This document shows, one piece after another, positions 42,505 to 54,138 of a stretch of 64,000 nt of DNA. Origin of the DNA: Mimachlamys varia. Its lineage: Eukaryota > Mollusca > Bivalvia > Pectinida > Pectinidae. The stretch spans positions 34,744,688 through 34,808,687 of the forward strand of contig OX392535.1 in assembly GCA_947623455.1 (NCBI GenBank), read 5' to 3'. The position numbers and the translations under genes are program-made. The notes beneath the pieces were generated by a model. That model did no database searches and had not been told where the DNA came from. It saw nothing but the letters and a program-made list of their open reading frames with translations. Each line of letters begins with the position of its first letter. Position 1 is the first letter of the stretch.

Positions 42505-43045
42505 TGCTAATCAGGACTGGTAACAAAAACCTTGCCAAATCTTTTAATTTCACTTTCAGATATATCGACGATGTGTTGTCTATAAAGTCTATAAACAACA
42601 AGTTTGCTGACTGCTCGATCGTATATACCCGTCTGAACTTGAAATAAAGGATACAACAGACTCTTCTACATCAGCTGCTAACCTTGATCTCTACTTAAAC
42701 TACGACCAACATGGACAGCTTACTACCAAGCTTTACGATAAACGTGATGATTTCAGTTTTCCGATCATGAACTTTCCATTTTTTGATAGTAACATCCCTG
42801 CTTCTCCAACCTATGGTGTTTACATGTCGCAGTTGATAATTAGATATTCTAGGGCTTGCTCTAAATATCAGGATTTTCGTGATTGATGTCAACTGCTGAC
42901 AAACAAACTAACAACACAAGGATTCGAGAGATGCAGGTCGATCAGAACTATGGGCAAGTTTTATGGTCGCCATCTTTGTCTCATTGAGAAATATTCTGTA
43001 TCTTTGAGTGATATTAAGATGGACGTTTTTGAGTATGCTCATTAG
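42505..43045 (+). pseudogene. Broken reverse-transcriptase fragment with a YIDD motif
   Basis: Reads GNKNLAKSFNFTFRYIDDVL; then, after a +1 frame change near 42630, LEIKDTTDSSTSAANLDLYL, KLYDKRDDFSFPIMNFPFFD and YGVYMSQLIIRYSRACSKYQ, before stops. FRYIDDVLS is an RT catalytic motif C context. I associate this protein type with a mollusc-abundant retroelement family, possibly Penelope-like, but the class is not certain. Frameshifted and truncated at both ends. A second fragment is at 53155-53385 on the - strand. Confidence 0.7.
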
Positions 43046-43389
43046 TGTGTTTACTTGTTGTGATTGACAATGATATTCAGTTCTCATTTTGAGAACTTGA
43101 TGTTTGCGTGGATGTGATGTGTGGATTTGCGTGGCGGGTGTCGTCGATGAAGCAGAAGACGCTTAATCTTCTGGAACACCTGGTGTTATTCTCTTGTACT
43201 TTTACAAGATTCTCCATGTAAATCTTTCCTCTGTTCATATTATGCCCCTGGTTTAATCGATTTTGAGTTTGAATTATGATTTTGTTAACGCTTTAGTATT
43301 CTGGAATTTATTTTCTGTAGCAATACCAAGATTCTCTCCTAATTTGATCTGTAGCATCTTATTAAAATGAATGGAAATCAATCTTGTAT

Positions 43390-44210
43390 CACCTGTAAAC
43401 CGTCGGTACGACTCCCTGGGGTTAGCTTAAAATCTTTCACCTTGGGGCCAGCTTGAAATCTTTCTCCTTCTGTAGGAATGCCAGGATTCTGTCCCAGGTT
43501 GGTCTGTTGCATCCTTAAGTGTATAAATGTTGGGTATAGGGTTTTTGGGGTGGGAGGGTGCCTTATAAGGAAATATACCAGGGTATGTAAATATTTCAAT
43601 AATGAAGCCAAACCATGTGAGCAATTTAGGCCCTATAACTACCTGATATGACACGAATGTCCCCACCAACAACCAGTGAAGTATGGAGCTTTTTTGTGTC
43701 ATCGACTTTTTACAAAGTTTACTCCCTCATTCTGGTAGCTTGTTGTCACTGCTGGGGCTAAGGAAAAGCCTAACCCTTTATCCCACGACCACTAAATTTT
43801 TGTCACTATGTAGCTTGCACAAGTGCTACATATATGCCAATGTATGTGTACGTATACCAAATACAAGATGGATGCCTATCGGAAATATGTTTCCCCCAGA
43901 TCAAGGGAACTTGCATACAAAATTTCAGAATTATCTATCCAGTTCTCTTAGTTCACGATAAAGTGATGAGAAACTATTACATCACTATTAAAATTCAAGA
44001 TGGCCACCTGTCGGCCAAATTGTGATTTGGATCAGCTCAAAAACTGGACAAGAAAGCAGAGAAGGATCCATCCAGTATCTCTCAAGCAAAAGCAGTCACA
44101 AGAAATGTTTTATGGGCGGACAACAGACTATGGACGCAGGGTGATTTGAATAACCCACTGTCTGATTGTGGTGGGCTCAAAAATGGACAAAAACATGTTT
44201 TGCAAAAGCG
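43390..44210. other. Degenerate repeat sequence, no gene seen
   Basis: Contains worn monomer motifs (TCCTTCTGTAGGAATGCCAG, GATTCTGTCCCAGGTTGGTC, GGTCTGTTGCATCCTTAAG) like those in hairpin-capped element 1. The short open frames here have no family resemblance. Confidence 0.4.
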
Positions 44211-44216
44211 TGTCTT

Positions 44217-46211
44217 CATTTATTTATTGATAATTTACATTAAACATCAAAACAGACGTGACAGCCCATATTCAAAATAAAAATGTATCTGCAGTGTCAA
44301 CTTATTAATAACCATCTGAATTTATAATTGTTTCCAAAAAAGGGGGATCCTTTTACAACATCTTAATGGAACTGTACAAAAATTGCTAATTTACAATCTA
44401 TATCAACGCAAGTAAGTTGAGCCTGTTTTGCTAATAAAATACACAAAGGAAAATTGCATGTATGATAAGCAATGAAAATGGCCCCAAAAATTATACATTA
44501 ACATATACTTTAAAGAGGTCGGACTACAAGTTATATGTTACATTGTGATGCTTAATTATAAGAGATCGATAACCTTAGTTACCCTACACTGACTAGATAT
44601 ATACATACTTTTAAACATATATAGATGCATAGATGTAGCACAAACCAACTTTAAAATTAATCCAAAATGTTTGCAGTTAGGGGGAAACATCTGTGTTATC
44701 AGGAGCACCCTATACAATATTGATAATCATTTTTACTCATTAGGACACATTTGAACTCTTCCAATTCAAAGGTCAGAATAGTTCATTATGGAATTGCAGG
44801 GATGAACGAATTAAAACATTTTTGATGGATAAAATGCAACACATCTAATATGGGAAAAGAAATCCAATGGTTTGATTTATAATGTTTTAGTTGTTCTTGG
44901 GGCCAAATTCAGATCTTATTAAACTGACAAATCCTTTTCAGACAACAGATAATTCTACATACTAATCGATTATTGACCTCCAAATCATGTGTATATCATG
45001 ACACAGAACAAGGGAACAATCTATTTTTCATATTATTTATGTATGTCATATATAACTTCAAAATTAATCAATTTACCTGGTACATGTATTGATTTTAAAT
45101 ATATACAATAACACATGCTCAGACATAAAATAACATATACATTGTACTAAAATTTAGACTTAAATGGGTCCAAATCAATATCAAAAGGTCTAGACACAAC
45201 TATACCAAAATGTACCAGTAACGAAATTCCACTTCAGATTAGTCTGTAAGTGGGCAAACCTCATGATTTTCTTTTTCAGTATTTCATGCAGGCTACACAA
45301 AAAACTTTTCCAAATAGATATTTGTTTCACATGTAACGCTAATGGGTGCTTTTACTGGAAGTTTCATGTTTATCAGTGGCTATTGTAAAAAAAACACCAT
45401 TTAAGAGTTTTTGGAATTTAAAATATAATGATCGTTACATTTTTTTTTATTTTAACCAAATAAAGGCCAGGATACTGATCAACATATAATATTATTATGC
45501 ATAATTTGTTCTATATTTTTACAACTTTGAATCCAACTTTAAAAGTGTATTTATAAGTTTAAAAATAGAATGATGTATGCACCTATTTATTTCAGCGCAG
45601 GATGAAATACGTTAACATTCTGCATTTCATCAGTTTTTTCAAACCACAAAGGTAAATTTCTTATATTGCCATGTTACCAAGAATTACAACATGATCAGCT
45701 TGCCTGATATAAGATTTCATAGTTAGCCTCCAGGAAAAAAGATAACACATGTATGCAAGGGTAAAACTTGTGATTAGACATAATTAATCACTTACTCACA
45801 AGTACATTAAATATACTAGCCATTGGCACATTTCCTTACAATCTGTCGGACGAGTATTCAAAATTGTCTGTATCATGAAATACACTTTTCAACCCAACAA
45901 TAATTGTTTGTAAATTTAATTTGTCTTCATCTTACATTTAAATCTACTTGTTAGAACGTAAATCAACATATCCAAGTTTTGTTATTAAACAGATCCTTGA
46001 CACTTCAGTTTTTGTTCATCCATCTTATGATGAGAACGAGAAGAATGGAACCAGTTTAGTCCAGAAACTTTGTGAAATCCTCTCCTAAATCTGGATTAAT
46101 CTGGTTCATCTTCTCTGCGAGAAATATCAGCACAGACTCTAAGTTAACAATTCAATGATACATAGATGATTTTTTTTTTTTTATAAAAGTGCCGTCCTTT
46201 GTATTGAGTTT
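44217..46211 (-). other. Probable long 3'UTR or 3' flank of the SERF-family gene
   Basis: About 2 kb of AT-rich, mostly unique sequence after the - strand stop at 46212. Tandem polyadenylation hexamers on the - strand (inverse of TTTATTTATT, about 44218-44228) could mark the transcript end. One 85-90 bp MITE copy lies at 44735-44815. No ORF. Confidence 0.35.
44735..44815. mobile_element. 85-90 bp palindromic MITE, copy 5
   Basis: TACTCATTAGGACACATTTG then AACTCTTCCAATTCAAAGG, ending TTATGGAATTGCAGGGATGA. Same family as 15058. Confidence 0.6.
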
Positions 46212-48895
46212 TCATTTTCCTCCACATGCCCCTCCTTCTTTAGCTTGCTCCTTGGCTAATTGTTTCTGTCGCATAATCTCAGCATCCCTGAAAACAGACA
46301 TACAAATAAGAACAATGTTTCAAACAAAGACCACTTTTGTCAAATTGACATTCAGATTAACCAGGGTTTGCCTTGAAGCCATTCCTATATCTTTTTCAAG
46401 CATAGAAACTGAAAAGAACCCCACTAATTTTCAGGATTTCCATTGAAACTATACAGGAGCATCCCATTTATTTAGGAAAGGACCCTGTTTATAAAATACC
46501 CAGAGCAAACCCTGTTAACTATAACCGACATCTTTTTGTCAAACAAATGCTGTATGTTTTCTGGCCCCTCATAAGGTGGGTCTACAACAAATCACTACTG
46601 TACAAATGACCCTTAATAATTGTCATATATAACCAGCAATACCCATCTTATTCTATCCTTTCTAGTTTTATTTCTACCATGTAGTGGAAACTTGAACTAG
46701 ATATAGTCAAAACAGAATTATGCAGCAGAAAGGACACACTATATACATTGTATTTAAGGATTAAATTTTTTTTTCTAAATTTAGGTTATCATGGGATAAC
46801 TACAGTGGAACACAGGTAAATTCCAACTGGTTATTGAATTTACCTGTGTTGAATTGTAGTTATACCACGATAACCTGAACAAAATAGAAAGTTAAATAAA
46901 TAAATCCCAAAAGAACCAATATTCATTCAGTATAGATCTGGAATCTAGGATCTCAATAATATGTCCATATTGAATAGAACACATGACAACATTTTTGTCT
47001 GAACCAACATATTAAGTATTAACATGTAGATCAGGATGTCCAACAACTTCTAGAACAGCAAATTTGAAAAAGGACCATAAAATGGATGACATTATTTGGT
47101 AGTTATGAATTATATGACAAAATAGATTAAATCAATAGAAAAGGAAAGTATATACAGTGTATCCTCCTTATACAATGTACCACCACCATTCGTCCACAGC
47201 AATTGTGGCGGTTTAACGGGTGGCGATAGTATCAAATTATGAAAATTAAAACCATGAATTAAATTGCATAATAGATTGCATTTCCAACATATCTTTAAAC
47301 ATAAGCTTAGTATTATATCGTCATCTATATTGGCACAAATGTTTTATCTGAAAATAGTTATTAGGTGGCGGTATGCGAGGGTGGCGGTAGATTCGGGTGG
47401 CAATAGGTCGAGGGTACACTGTATGTGTATATATATAATGCACCTCTGTTTCCGCAGCTCCAGACTTGTCGCCTTGTTATCAGTCTTCTTTTTCTCACTT
47501 TGTTGTTTCTTCATGTTTTTTTCCCTGGCTTTTTCACGCTGATTTCCACCTAAATGATAACAGGAAAAAAAGTATTGGTATGCCTAGATTTTGAAAATGT
47601 AATTTTTTAATATAATGTGTATATACATTACATTACATTACAATACATGTACATTGTAATCTGTATTTTCCTAGGGCAGTGTCAGAGTAGTATCGGACAC
47701 AGTGTATAATATGATAGAGAATGCAGAAAGAAATAAATTGTAATCACACAATAATTGAAAAGTTACTGCAAACTTAAAATGCATTCCTAAATTACTCTCA
47801 CTCCATTACATAAGGATCTGACACCATCCCATAAAAGCTAGGTCGTGTTCTGGTGACCTTTGTCATCTCTTTACTTCACACTAGTATAATTTTCCTATGA
47901 TGCTGTCACAAAACTGCACATATTATTTCTTTTTTTGTGATGATATGACTAAACGTACTGCTACTATTATGAAGCTTTGTCACCTCAAAAATTTACATTC
48001 GAGATACTGAAAGTAGTAATTTGATTGGTTAATGCAATAGGTCACCTGAACGTGACCATATATATAGTATGTCGATGTTGTTAGATCTTTATGCAACAGA
48101 GAGAAATTTTAATTTACGGAATGGCAAGGAAATCAAGATATGCTTTTAGTCAGATTGGTTGTCAAAACTGTTTTAACATGTTTTATAAATACTATATATT
48201 GTAAGTGTAGCAGGAGAAAGAGGAAATGTAGCAACTAGACCATGGTTTGAACCCAGGAATTTCCAAGGCTTCTAAACTCTAGATGGACAGCAACCATCTT
48301 TTCTGTTTCTAATGTTTAACACGACCAATATATTTCACATTATTCCAAAAGTTTTTACGACCGATATATTTCACATTATTCCCCATTTCAGTGACTTGAT
48401 TTTTACTGTAAATAATAACTGTTCGTCTAGATCTGTTACCTACATTGACAATAATTGATCATAAAACGTACATTTATCTATGGCGCCTTTCAGTGAGACA
48501 TAAAAGTGTTGTTTTGTAAATAATTAAAATATTTCCTTGCTGTCTTGTGCCCAGTTGAAATTGTGGTGGTGCAATTTATATTTTATGACTTACAGAAACA
48601 TTAGTATTCCCTTCCTTGTGTCTATTTTTCATAAAATAAACATTTGAAGAGTTGGGAATAATGAAAAACATATTTACTGGTGTCCGATTCAAGCAGATAT
48701 GTCTGTCAAATGTTCATCGACAAAACAAAAACATCCCCCAAGTTGTGTATCTTCCTACAAATCACATCACATACGATCTACGTTCTCGACATAAACACTG
48801 CATTTCAATCACCTTTCTTACACTTTTAAGACAATTTTGATTTCATGATATTGGTGGACAAAAAAGTGTCTGTTTTTTCGATACTTACGCGTCAT
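46212..48895 (-). CDS. SERF2: SERF family protein (small EDRK-rich factor), 62 residues
   Basis: Three exons on the - strand: 48889-48895 (ATGACGC), 47444-47549 and 46212-46287 with TGA. Splice sites are C|GTAAGT, TTTAG|GTGG, AGAG|GTGCAT and TTTTCAG|GGAT; the total is 189 nt, in frame. The protein starts MTRGNQREKAREKNMKKQQS and continues with KKTDNKATSLELRKQRDAEI, which matches the SERF signature (MTRGNQREx-A-R-x-KNMKK and a later RKQRDxEIM). SERF proteins are small, highly charged and disordered; family members bind nucleic acids and promote amyloid-type protein aggregation. The C-terminus here ends GGACGGK. The SERF1 versus SERF2 assignment is uncertain, as invertebrates usually have one copy. 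Confidence 0.93.
46792..46877. mobile_element. Hairpin element, about 86 bp
   Basis: AGGTTATCATGGGATAACTA then CAGGTAAATTC, with the inverted copy GAATTTACCTGTGTTGAATT then AGTTATACCACGATAACCT. Arms of about 36 bp surround a 13-bp loop. It lies in intron 2 of the SERF-family gene. The transcript would fold into a strong stem. Confidence 0.7.
47155..47421. mobile_element. Tc1/mariner-like MITE with TA duplication
   Basis: TA|CAGTGTATCCTCC at the left and GGGTACACTG|TA at the right form an inverted repeat of about 12-14 bp with one mismatch. The CAGTG ends and TA target are typical of Tc1/mariner derivatives. 267 bp, non-coding, in intron 2 of the SERF-family gene, ending about 20 bp past its exon 2 donor. 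Confidence 0.6.
47812..48090. mobile_element. Possible diverged relative of the MULE-like MITE
   Basis: AAGGATCTGACACCATCCCA then TAAAAGCTAGGTC resembles the TIR block (GGATCTGACAGCGACCAGTA) of the MITEs at 1582 and 17085. The right side has AATAGGTCACCTGAACGTGA as a loose inverse. It may be a separate, decayed subfamily. In intron 1 of the SERF-family gene. Confidence 0.35.
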
Positions 48896-48999
48896 TTTTA
48901 TTGATTGTGTAGATTGTTTGTACCCCGACAAATTCAGGAAAGATTTCAAAACAATATGTCTAGCCTAGTTTCTCTTCTGCCAACTAACACGATGGCAAC

Positions 49000-49008
49000 T
49001 GCGCATGC
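49000..49008 (-). promoter_or_regulatory. NRF1-like site upstream of the SERF-family gene
   Basis: TGCGCATGC lies about 105 bp upstream of the SERF start codon and resembles half or more of the palindromic NRF1 site. A second site, TGCGCTTGCGCA (49290-49301), is 400 bp upstream but inside the hAT-like element. Motif match only. Confidence 0.35.
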
Positions 49009-49174
49009 CCTAAACATTTTAGCCAATAATTTGGAGTTTTTCTTCTTCAACCCGATTCACCGGAAAAAGTAAGCTCAACCGTAGTTGCGTATTTTTAAAT
49101 AGAAGCCAGTGAAATGGTTTGATCGATTTAAAACAGTATAATTTGTATTTGTTAAAATTTGATTTACCGTTAAC

Positions 49175-52050
49175 AGGGACGTATATGTGAGAGGGATAGG
49201 TAACTGACCCATTTGGACGATGGTCTAGCGAGAGCTTTTGTACTTATGCACCGAACCGTAAAGTTAGCGACAGCGGTTTTCCCCCAGTGTGCGCTTGCGC
49301 AGTAGCTCAACAGATTATTTCCGCTGTCATGTCAACACTCGTGTGTTGATTGCGTTTATCATTTCATACTGGGTATATATGATTAGATTGTGAATTAGTA
49401 GGTCTTCATTTATGATGTTGAATGATTATTGTTGCCACTGTGTCTAGGTATATTACTGTCTGGTAGATGTAGCTACCAAGCCATGGTTTTGAATCATTAT
49501 CAAAAGTCCGATTCTCGACTTGTCTACCACGGCAAATGATTCGGAATTCATGTCTTTGTACTAGATTTAGATTTTGAGAAAGATCCACCCAGTAACTAGT
49601 ACTGTCCTTGAATTATCGATCATAAACAATTCACTCAAAATCCAAGATAGTCTCCCGTTAATTATAAATATCCAAGTTATAAAAATGAGTTTTTGAAAAA
49701 AAAAATCTTTTTTGGTTTATTTTTTTTCTGAGCAAAGATTAAAACAGGGTGGTTAATGTTGTTCAACAGACATGCTGTCAATCTATGTGTGCTATATGGT
49801 TTTTATACATACCGGTAATTTAACTTAGGAGACCATGTTTATATATAAATCCCTGTTTAGGCAGATTGTATCATTTCTTTGCTTCCTTCAGTTTTATATA
49901 TACGGTCCAAATTATTACATTAACCCGTGTAAAGTTATTTTAATTAATATCCGTATCCTTGTTGATGGTACATTCATGTTCAGGAATTTATACCAAAGGC
50001 TGCATGATATGATCAGATTAATTTCATAAAAAAATAACAGAAACAGAATCTATATATCTATAATTTTAATTTTCTCAAATACATTCGAAATATGATAGTC
50101 ATAATTCTCGCACTTCACTGAATATGTCTTTTAGTCACAAGCAGCGACAACAAACAGATGCTGGAGATTTAAATGATTGGAAGGTTCCTGAATCTGCCTG
50201 GGTCACATACCTGAAAATACATCAATAGATCAAGTTAAAGTTTAATGTCTACTAATCATTTCATCATATCAATGTTTAGACTCTCATTACAATAGATAAC
50301 TCATATTGATACACATAATCTTAAAATCATAATTGTTGATGGCAATGATACCCAGTAGTACAAATATCTAACAGGTGCTCCACTATACATGACATGTGCA
50401 TTATGTATATATAATCTTTTTTTTTTTTGTCAATCTTCTATTCTATAATGAGACTACAAGACAGCATGTGCCCAAGTATTTAGCAAGTGTCCTTTTGCGT
50501 GCATATAGCAGGGACTGTATATACATTACACAGATGCACAATTTACCAGTACATTTTAAGTTTTACAGGAGCTGTACTGCCCCAAATACATGTAAGTTAC
50601 AGGGACTGTATAGGCCTATATACTCTACATATGTAGCATACGTTCACTACAGAGGCTGGGCGGCCATGGTGTAAAATTGAAAATCATCTGTGAAGTATTT
50701 AACTAGTTTCTACCATACACATTTGTCACAAACATGTAGTAATATATGTGAAAAACACTCAGCTGTAAAATGGTTCAAAAATTAAATCGATTGGTCGAGT
50801 AGTTATTGAGATAATTGGTTTCAACCGGAGCAGGTATTTCAAAGACCCGTGTTATTTCCATTCACGAGTGGGCGGCCATGTTGTAAAATTGACAATCATC
50901 AATGAAATATTTAACTATTCTATATCATACAAATTTGTTACAAACATGTAGTAATACATGTGAGAATCACTCAGCTTTAAAATGGTTCAAAAATTAAATC
51001 GATTGGTCGAGTAGTTATTGAGATAATTGGTTTCAACCGGAGCAGGTATTTCAAAGACCCGTGTTATTTCCATTCACGAGTGGGCGGCCATGTTGTAAAA
51101 TTGACAATCATCAATGAAATATTTAACTAGTTTATATCATACAATTTTTCTACAAACATGTAGTAATACATGTGAGAATCACTCAGCTTTAAAATGGTTC
51201 AAAAATTAAATCGATTGGTCGAGTAGTTATTGAGATAATTGGTTTCAACCGGAGCAGGTATTTCAAAGACCCGTGTTATTTCCATTCACGAATGGGCGGC
51301 CATGTTGTAAAATTGACAAACATCAATGAAATATTTAACTAGTTTATATCATACAAATTTGTTACAAACATGTAGTAATACATGTGAGAATCACTCAGCT
51401 TTACAATGGTTCAAAAATTAAATCGATTGGTCGAGTAGTTATTGAGATAATTGGTTTCAACCGGAGCAGGTATTTCAAAGACCCGTGTTATTTCCATTCA
51501 CGAGTGGGCGGCCATGTTGTAAAATTGACAATCATCAATGAAATATTTAACTATTTTATATCATACAATTTTTTTTACAAACATGTAGTAATACATGTGA
51601 AAATCACTCAGCTTTAAAATGGTTCAAAAATTAAATCGATTGGTCGAGTAGTTATTGAGATAATTGGTTTCAACCGGAGCAGGTATTTCAAAGACCCGTG
51701 TTATATCCATTCATGACCGGGCGGCCATTTTTTGGATCTCCATCTCCATGACTGCGAGAGAAACGAAAATATGACCAAAATCACAGGCGTCAACGCCATC
51801 CATACTGAAACAATTGTTAATAAAATGTTGTTTAAACAACTTGTATCAACAGTGAACCGTAATGATGGTGCAATACTTACTTCAAGTGGTCTAGTTTCAC
51901 GGCAATTTCTTCGATCATCGAAGCGGCGTGGAAGCCATGCGGTAAACGCTAGAGGGCGCTAAAATCAGGGGAGGTAACTGTGAATTCATCTCGCTAGATA
52001 TTTACAAGCAGATAGAGACAGTTACCTATCCCTCTCACATATACGTCCCT
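49175..52050. mobile_element. hAT-like 2.9 kb non-autonomous transposon
   Basis: Left end (C)AGGGACGTATATGTGAGAGG then GATAGGTAACTG; the right end is its exact inverse (CAGTTACCTATCCCTCTCAC then ATATACGTCCCT). An 8-bp duplication CCGTTAAC flanks it (49167-49174 and 52052-52059). CAGGG-like ends and 8-bp duplications are typical of hAT. No transposase was found. The interior holds a 211-bp tandem array (50655-51725). The short frame at 51732-51962 is unrecognised. Confidence 0.85.
50655..51725 (+). repeat. 211-bp tandem array, five copies
   Basis: Each unit has AAATCGATTGGTCGAGTAGT, GGTTTCAACCGGAGCAGGTA, GACCCGTGTTATTTCCATTC and GGGCGGCCATGTTGTAAAAT, spaced 211-213 bp. Copies are highly similar, so the array expanded recently. 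It is inside the hAT-like element. Confidence 0.93.
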
Positions 52051-52484
52051 GCCGTTAACAACAAAGGTACATGTACATGTAGCTCATACCAGTTAGTAGC
52101 TCATCTAAGCATGAGTGGAAGACGCAACCCCTGTAACAGTGTACGACTATAAACAACCTAACGTAGCATGAATGGGAAGACGCACTCCCTGTAACAGTAT
52201 ACGACTGAAAACGACATTCAATTACGGACTGAACATTTGTTTAGAACAAAAATAAAAAAATCATATTAAAATCAAAATACTGAAATTACTGCAACACTAA
52301 AACTATGCAGTTTCCCAATTAAAGAAAGTTATAAATTCGTCAATATTTGATAATTGATTGTAGCTTAGGATAGGGGCGTAAATATATACGTTCTTGTTTA
52401 GGGATTGTTATAAAGTATGGATGTAATCATGGCCATAGCTTTTCTCGGCTCTGCACTGCAATGACTGCACAGTATTTCCGTTAA

Positions 52485-52880
52485 AGGCCCAATATACGTA
52501 ACTTTCGGCAAAACTTGAAGCGAAAATCAAGCCTAATAACTTATTAGATTTATAGATTTAGTTAAGATTAACTGATATCAGCAATAATCAAGGTGAACTC
52601 TTTCGCTGTTACCGGTACAGCAGCAGTTGAAACAAGCTATTTGTAAACACGCGTCCATTTCGAACAGTCTCTACCTTAATTCGACTTGTTGTTGAAGTGG
52701 ACACCACGTGCACCTGAATCATTTTTAACTCTTTGGATGTTTTTTTGTCAAGAGTTTCTTGTTAGTTACCGCTCAGGTTTAATTCGTTTTAGGTTTATTT
52801 TTGCATGGTTATCAACTGGATTTCTTTTCAGAATTTTTCAGAATCACGAAAAAATTCCTGAAATTACGTATATTGGGCCT
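52485..52880 (+). mobile_element. TTAA-flanked MITE (AGGCCCAATATACGTAAC family), copy C
   Basis: Perfect TTAA on both sides (52481-52484 and 52881-52884). AGGCCCAATATACGTAACTT at the left; ATTACGTATATTGGGCCT at the right. The interior TTACCGGTACAGCAGCAGTT is shared with the other copies. No coding capacity. Confidence 0.92.
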
Positions 52881-53058
52881 TTAAACTTCCTGAACGTTTT
52901 TCATCGACCGGCATTCTTTCATTGACCGGCAAACCATCTGACAGCTGTCGATATCTTACACGGAAATTGTTTTTTTTGGGAAATCGAACAAGCCATTGTA
53001 TATCATATTAAATGTGTGTCATGTAGGCCTACTGAAGCGATATGTAGGGGAAACAGGG

Positions 53059-53121
53059 CAATCGGGAACCGTCGGAAAATACTATTTCTCGTTTACGGAA
53101 AGTGCCGACGGTTCCCGATTG
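53059..53121. mobile_element. 63-bp hairpin micro-insertion
   Basis: CAATCGGGAACCGTCGG and its perfect inverse CCGACGGTTCCCGATTG enclose a 29-bp loop. The flanks GGAAACAGG / GGAAACGG resemble a short target duplication. The arm core CCGTCGG is also found in the 77-bp insertion at 54998. Confidence 0.65.
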
Positions 53122-53154
53122 GGAAACGGTTGTTCCTATCTAAAATTACGTTGA

Positions 53155-53385
53155 TCATTTAGCTTGGTGGAAAGTTGGTCCCCTTGGTTTCATAACAGGA
53201 AAAGACCGAGTTAAGCTGTTGATGTAGAAAGCGTATGATGTGTCTTTGATTTCCAGTTCTCGTAATAAAAAACAGATGGACATGGTCAATACATGAATTG
53301 TCGAAGAAAGACAATACATTATCGTTATATCTAAAACTGAAATTAGATGACTTAGCAAGGTTTTTGACACCCATTCATCTTCGCT
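53155..53385 (-). pseudogene. Reverse-transcriptase fragment, degenerate
   Basis: The - strand reads GVKNLAKSSNFSFRYNDNVL, which matches KNLAKSFNFTFRYIDDVLS at 42505 (motif C decayed to YNDN). The frame then changes. A remnant of the same retroelement family. Confidence 0.6.
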
Positions 53386-53387
53386 AG

Positions 53388-53456
53388 CCAAGGGTTACGA
53401 TCCGCACACTCATCTTCACTTACAAAGGTGATCGTAACCCCTGGATATCGAGGATG
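53388..53456. mobile_element. Compact MITE with ATATCCAGGGGTTACGATC ends, copy d
   Basis: AAGGGTTACGATCCGCACAC and the inverse end GGTGATCGTAACCCCTGGAT then ATCGAGGATG. Shortest member of the family seen at 27992 and 60248. Confidence 0.55.
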
Positions 53457-54138
53457 CTGATGATGGTGGACAAATATATATATATATATCGGTAATTTTT
53501 TTTAAATGTTTTTTTTTTATAGTTAGTAACTAATTCTTTGATAATGGAAAATAGCCTAAACGCTGACCAAATAATATTGCTGATATTATTTTTATGCTTC
53601 GGTAAAACTTTTAATTAGTCTAGTTAACAATGAGTGGTTAATCTGTGTTAAAAGCAAATTGAGCAGGGGCTTAATTACACCCATCCCCCACAAAACGGTC
53701 AACAGTGACCTTTGACCTTTACCGTTGACCGATAACCAACGAAATTCAATCAGGTGTAGACATTGATAGTTAGATAGTATGGTGTGAATTTGAACCAAAT
53801 CTGTCCAGTGGTTCATGAGATATCTTATACACAAGCTTTTTATTCCCAAAGTGGTCAACAGTGACCTTTGGCCTTTGACCTTTAACGTCGACCGATGACC
53901 ACCACAACTGGTGTAGACCGTCACTGTATGATGCTATGGTGTAAATATGAACCAAATGTGACCAGGGTTTCATTCAAGATTTTCAAAAGTTTTATTATCA
54001 CTCACGCCACACGTATACGTGCGTAACAAGGGGTCAAATCTTACACAGTATGCACTGATGGCCATAATGCACATATTATATACAATATATAAAAAATACA
54101 AAATATATAACATCATCCTATTTAAATAATTATTGTTG

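Noticed and set aside
42450..42647. Intact gene with a YIDD motif
   Set aside because: A retroelement RT fragment with a frame change within 200 bp and stops; called as a pseudogene instead.
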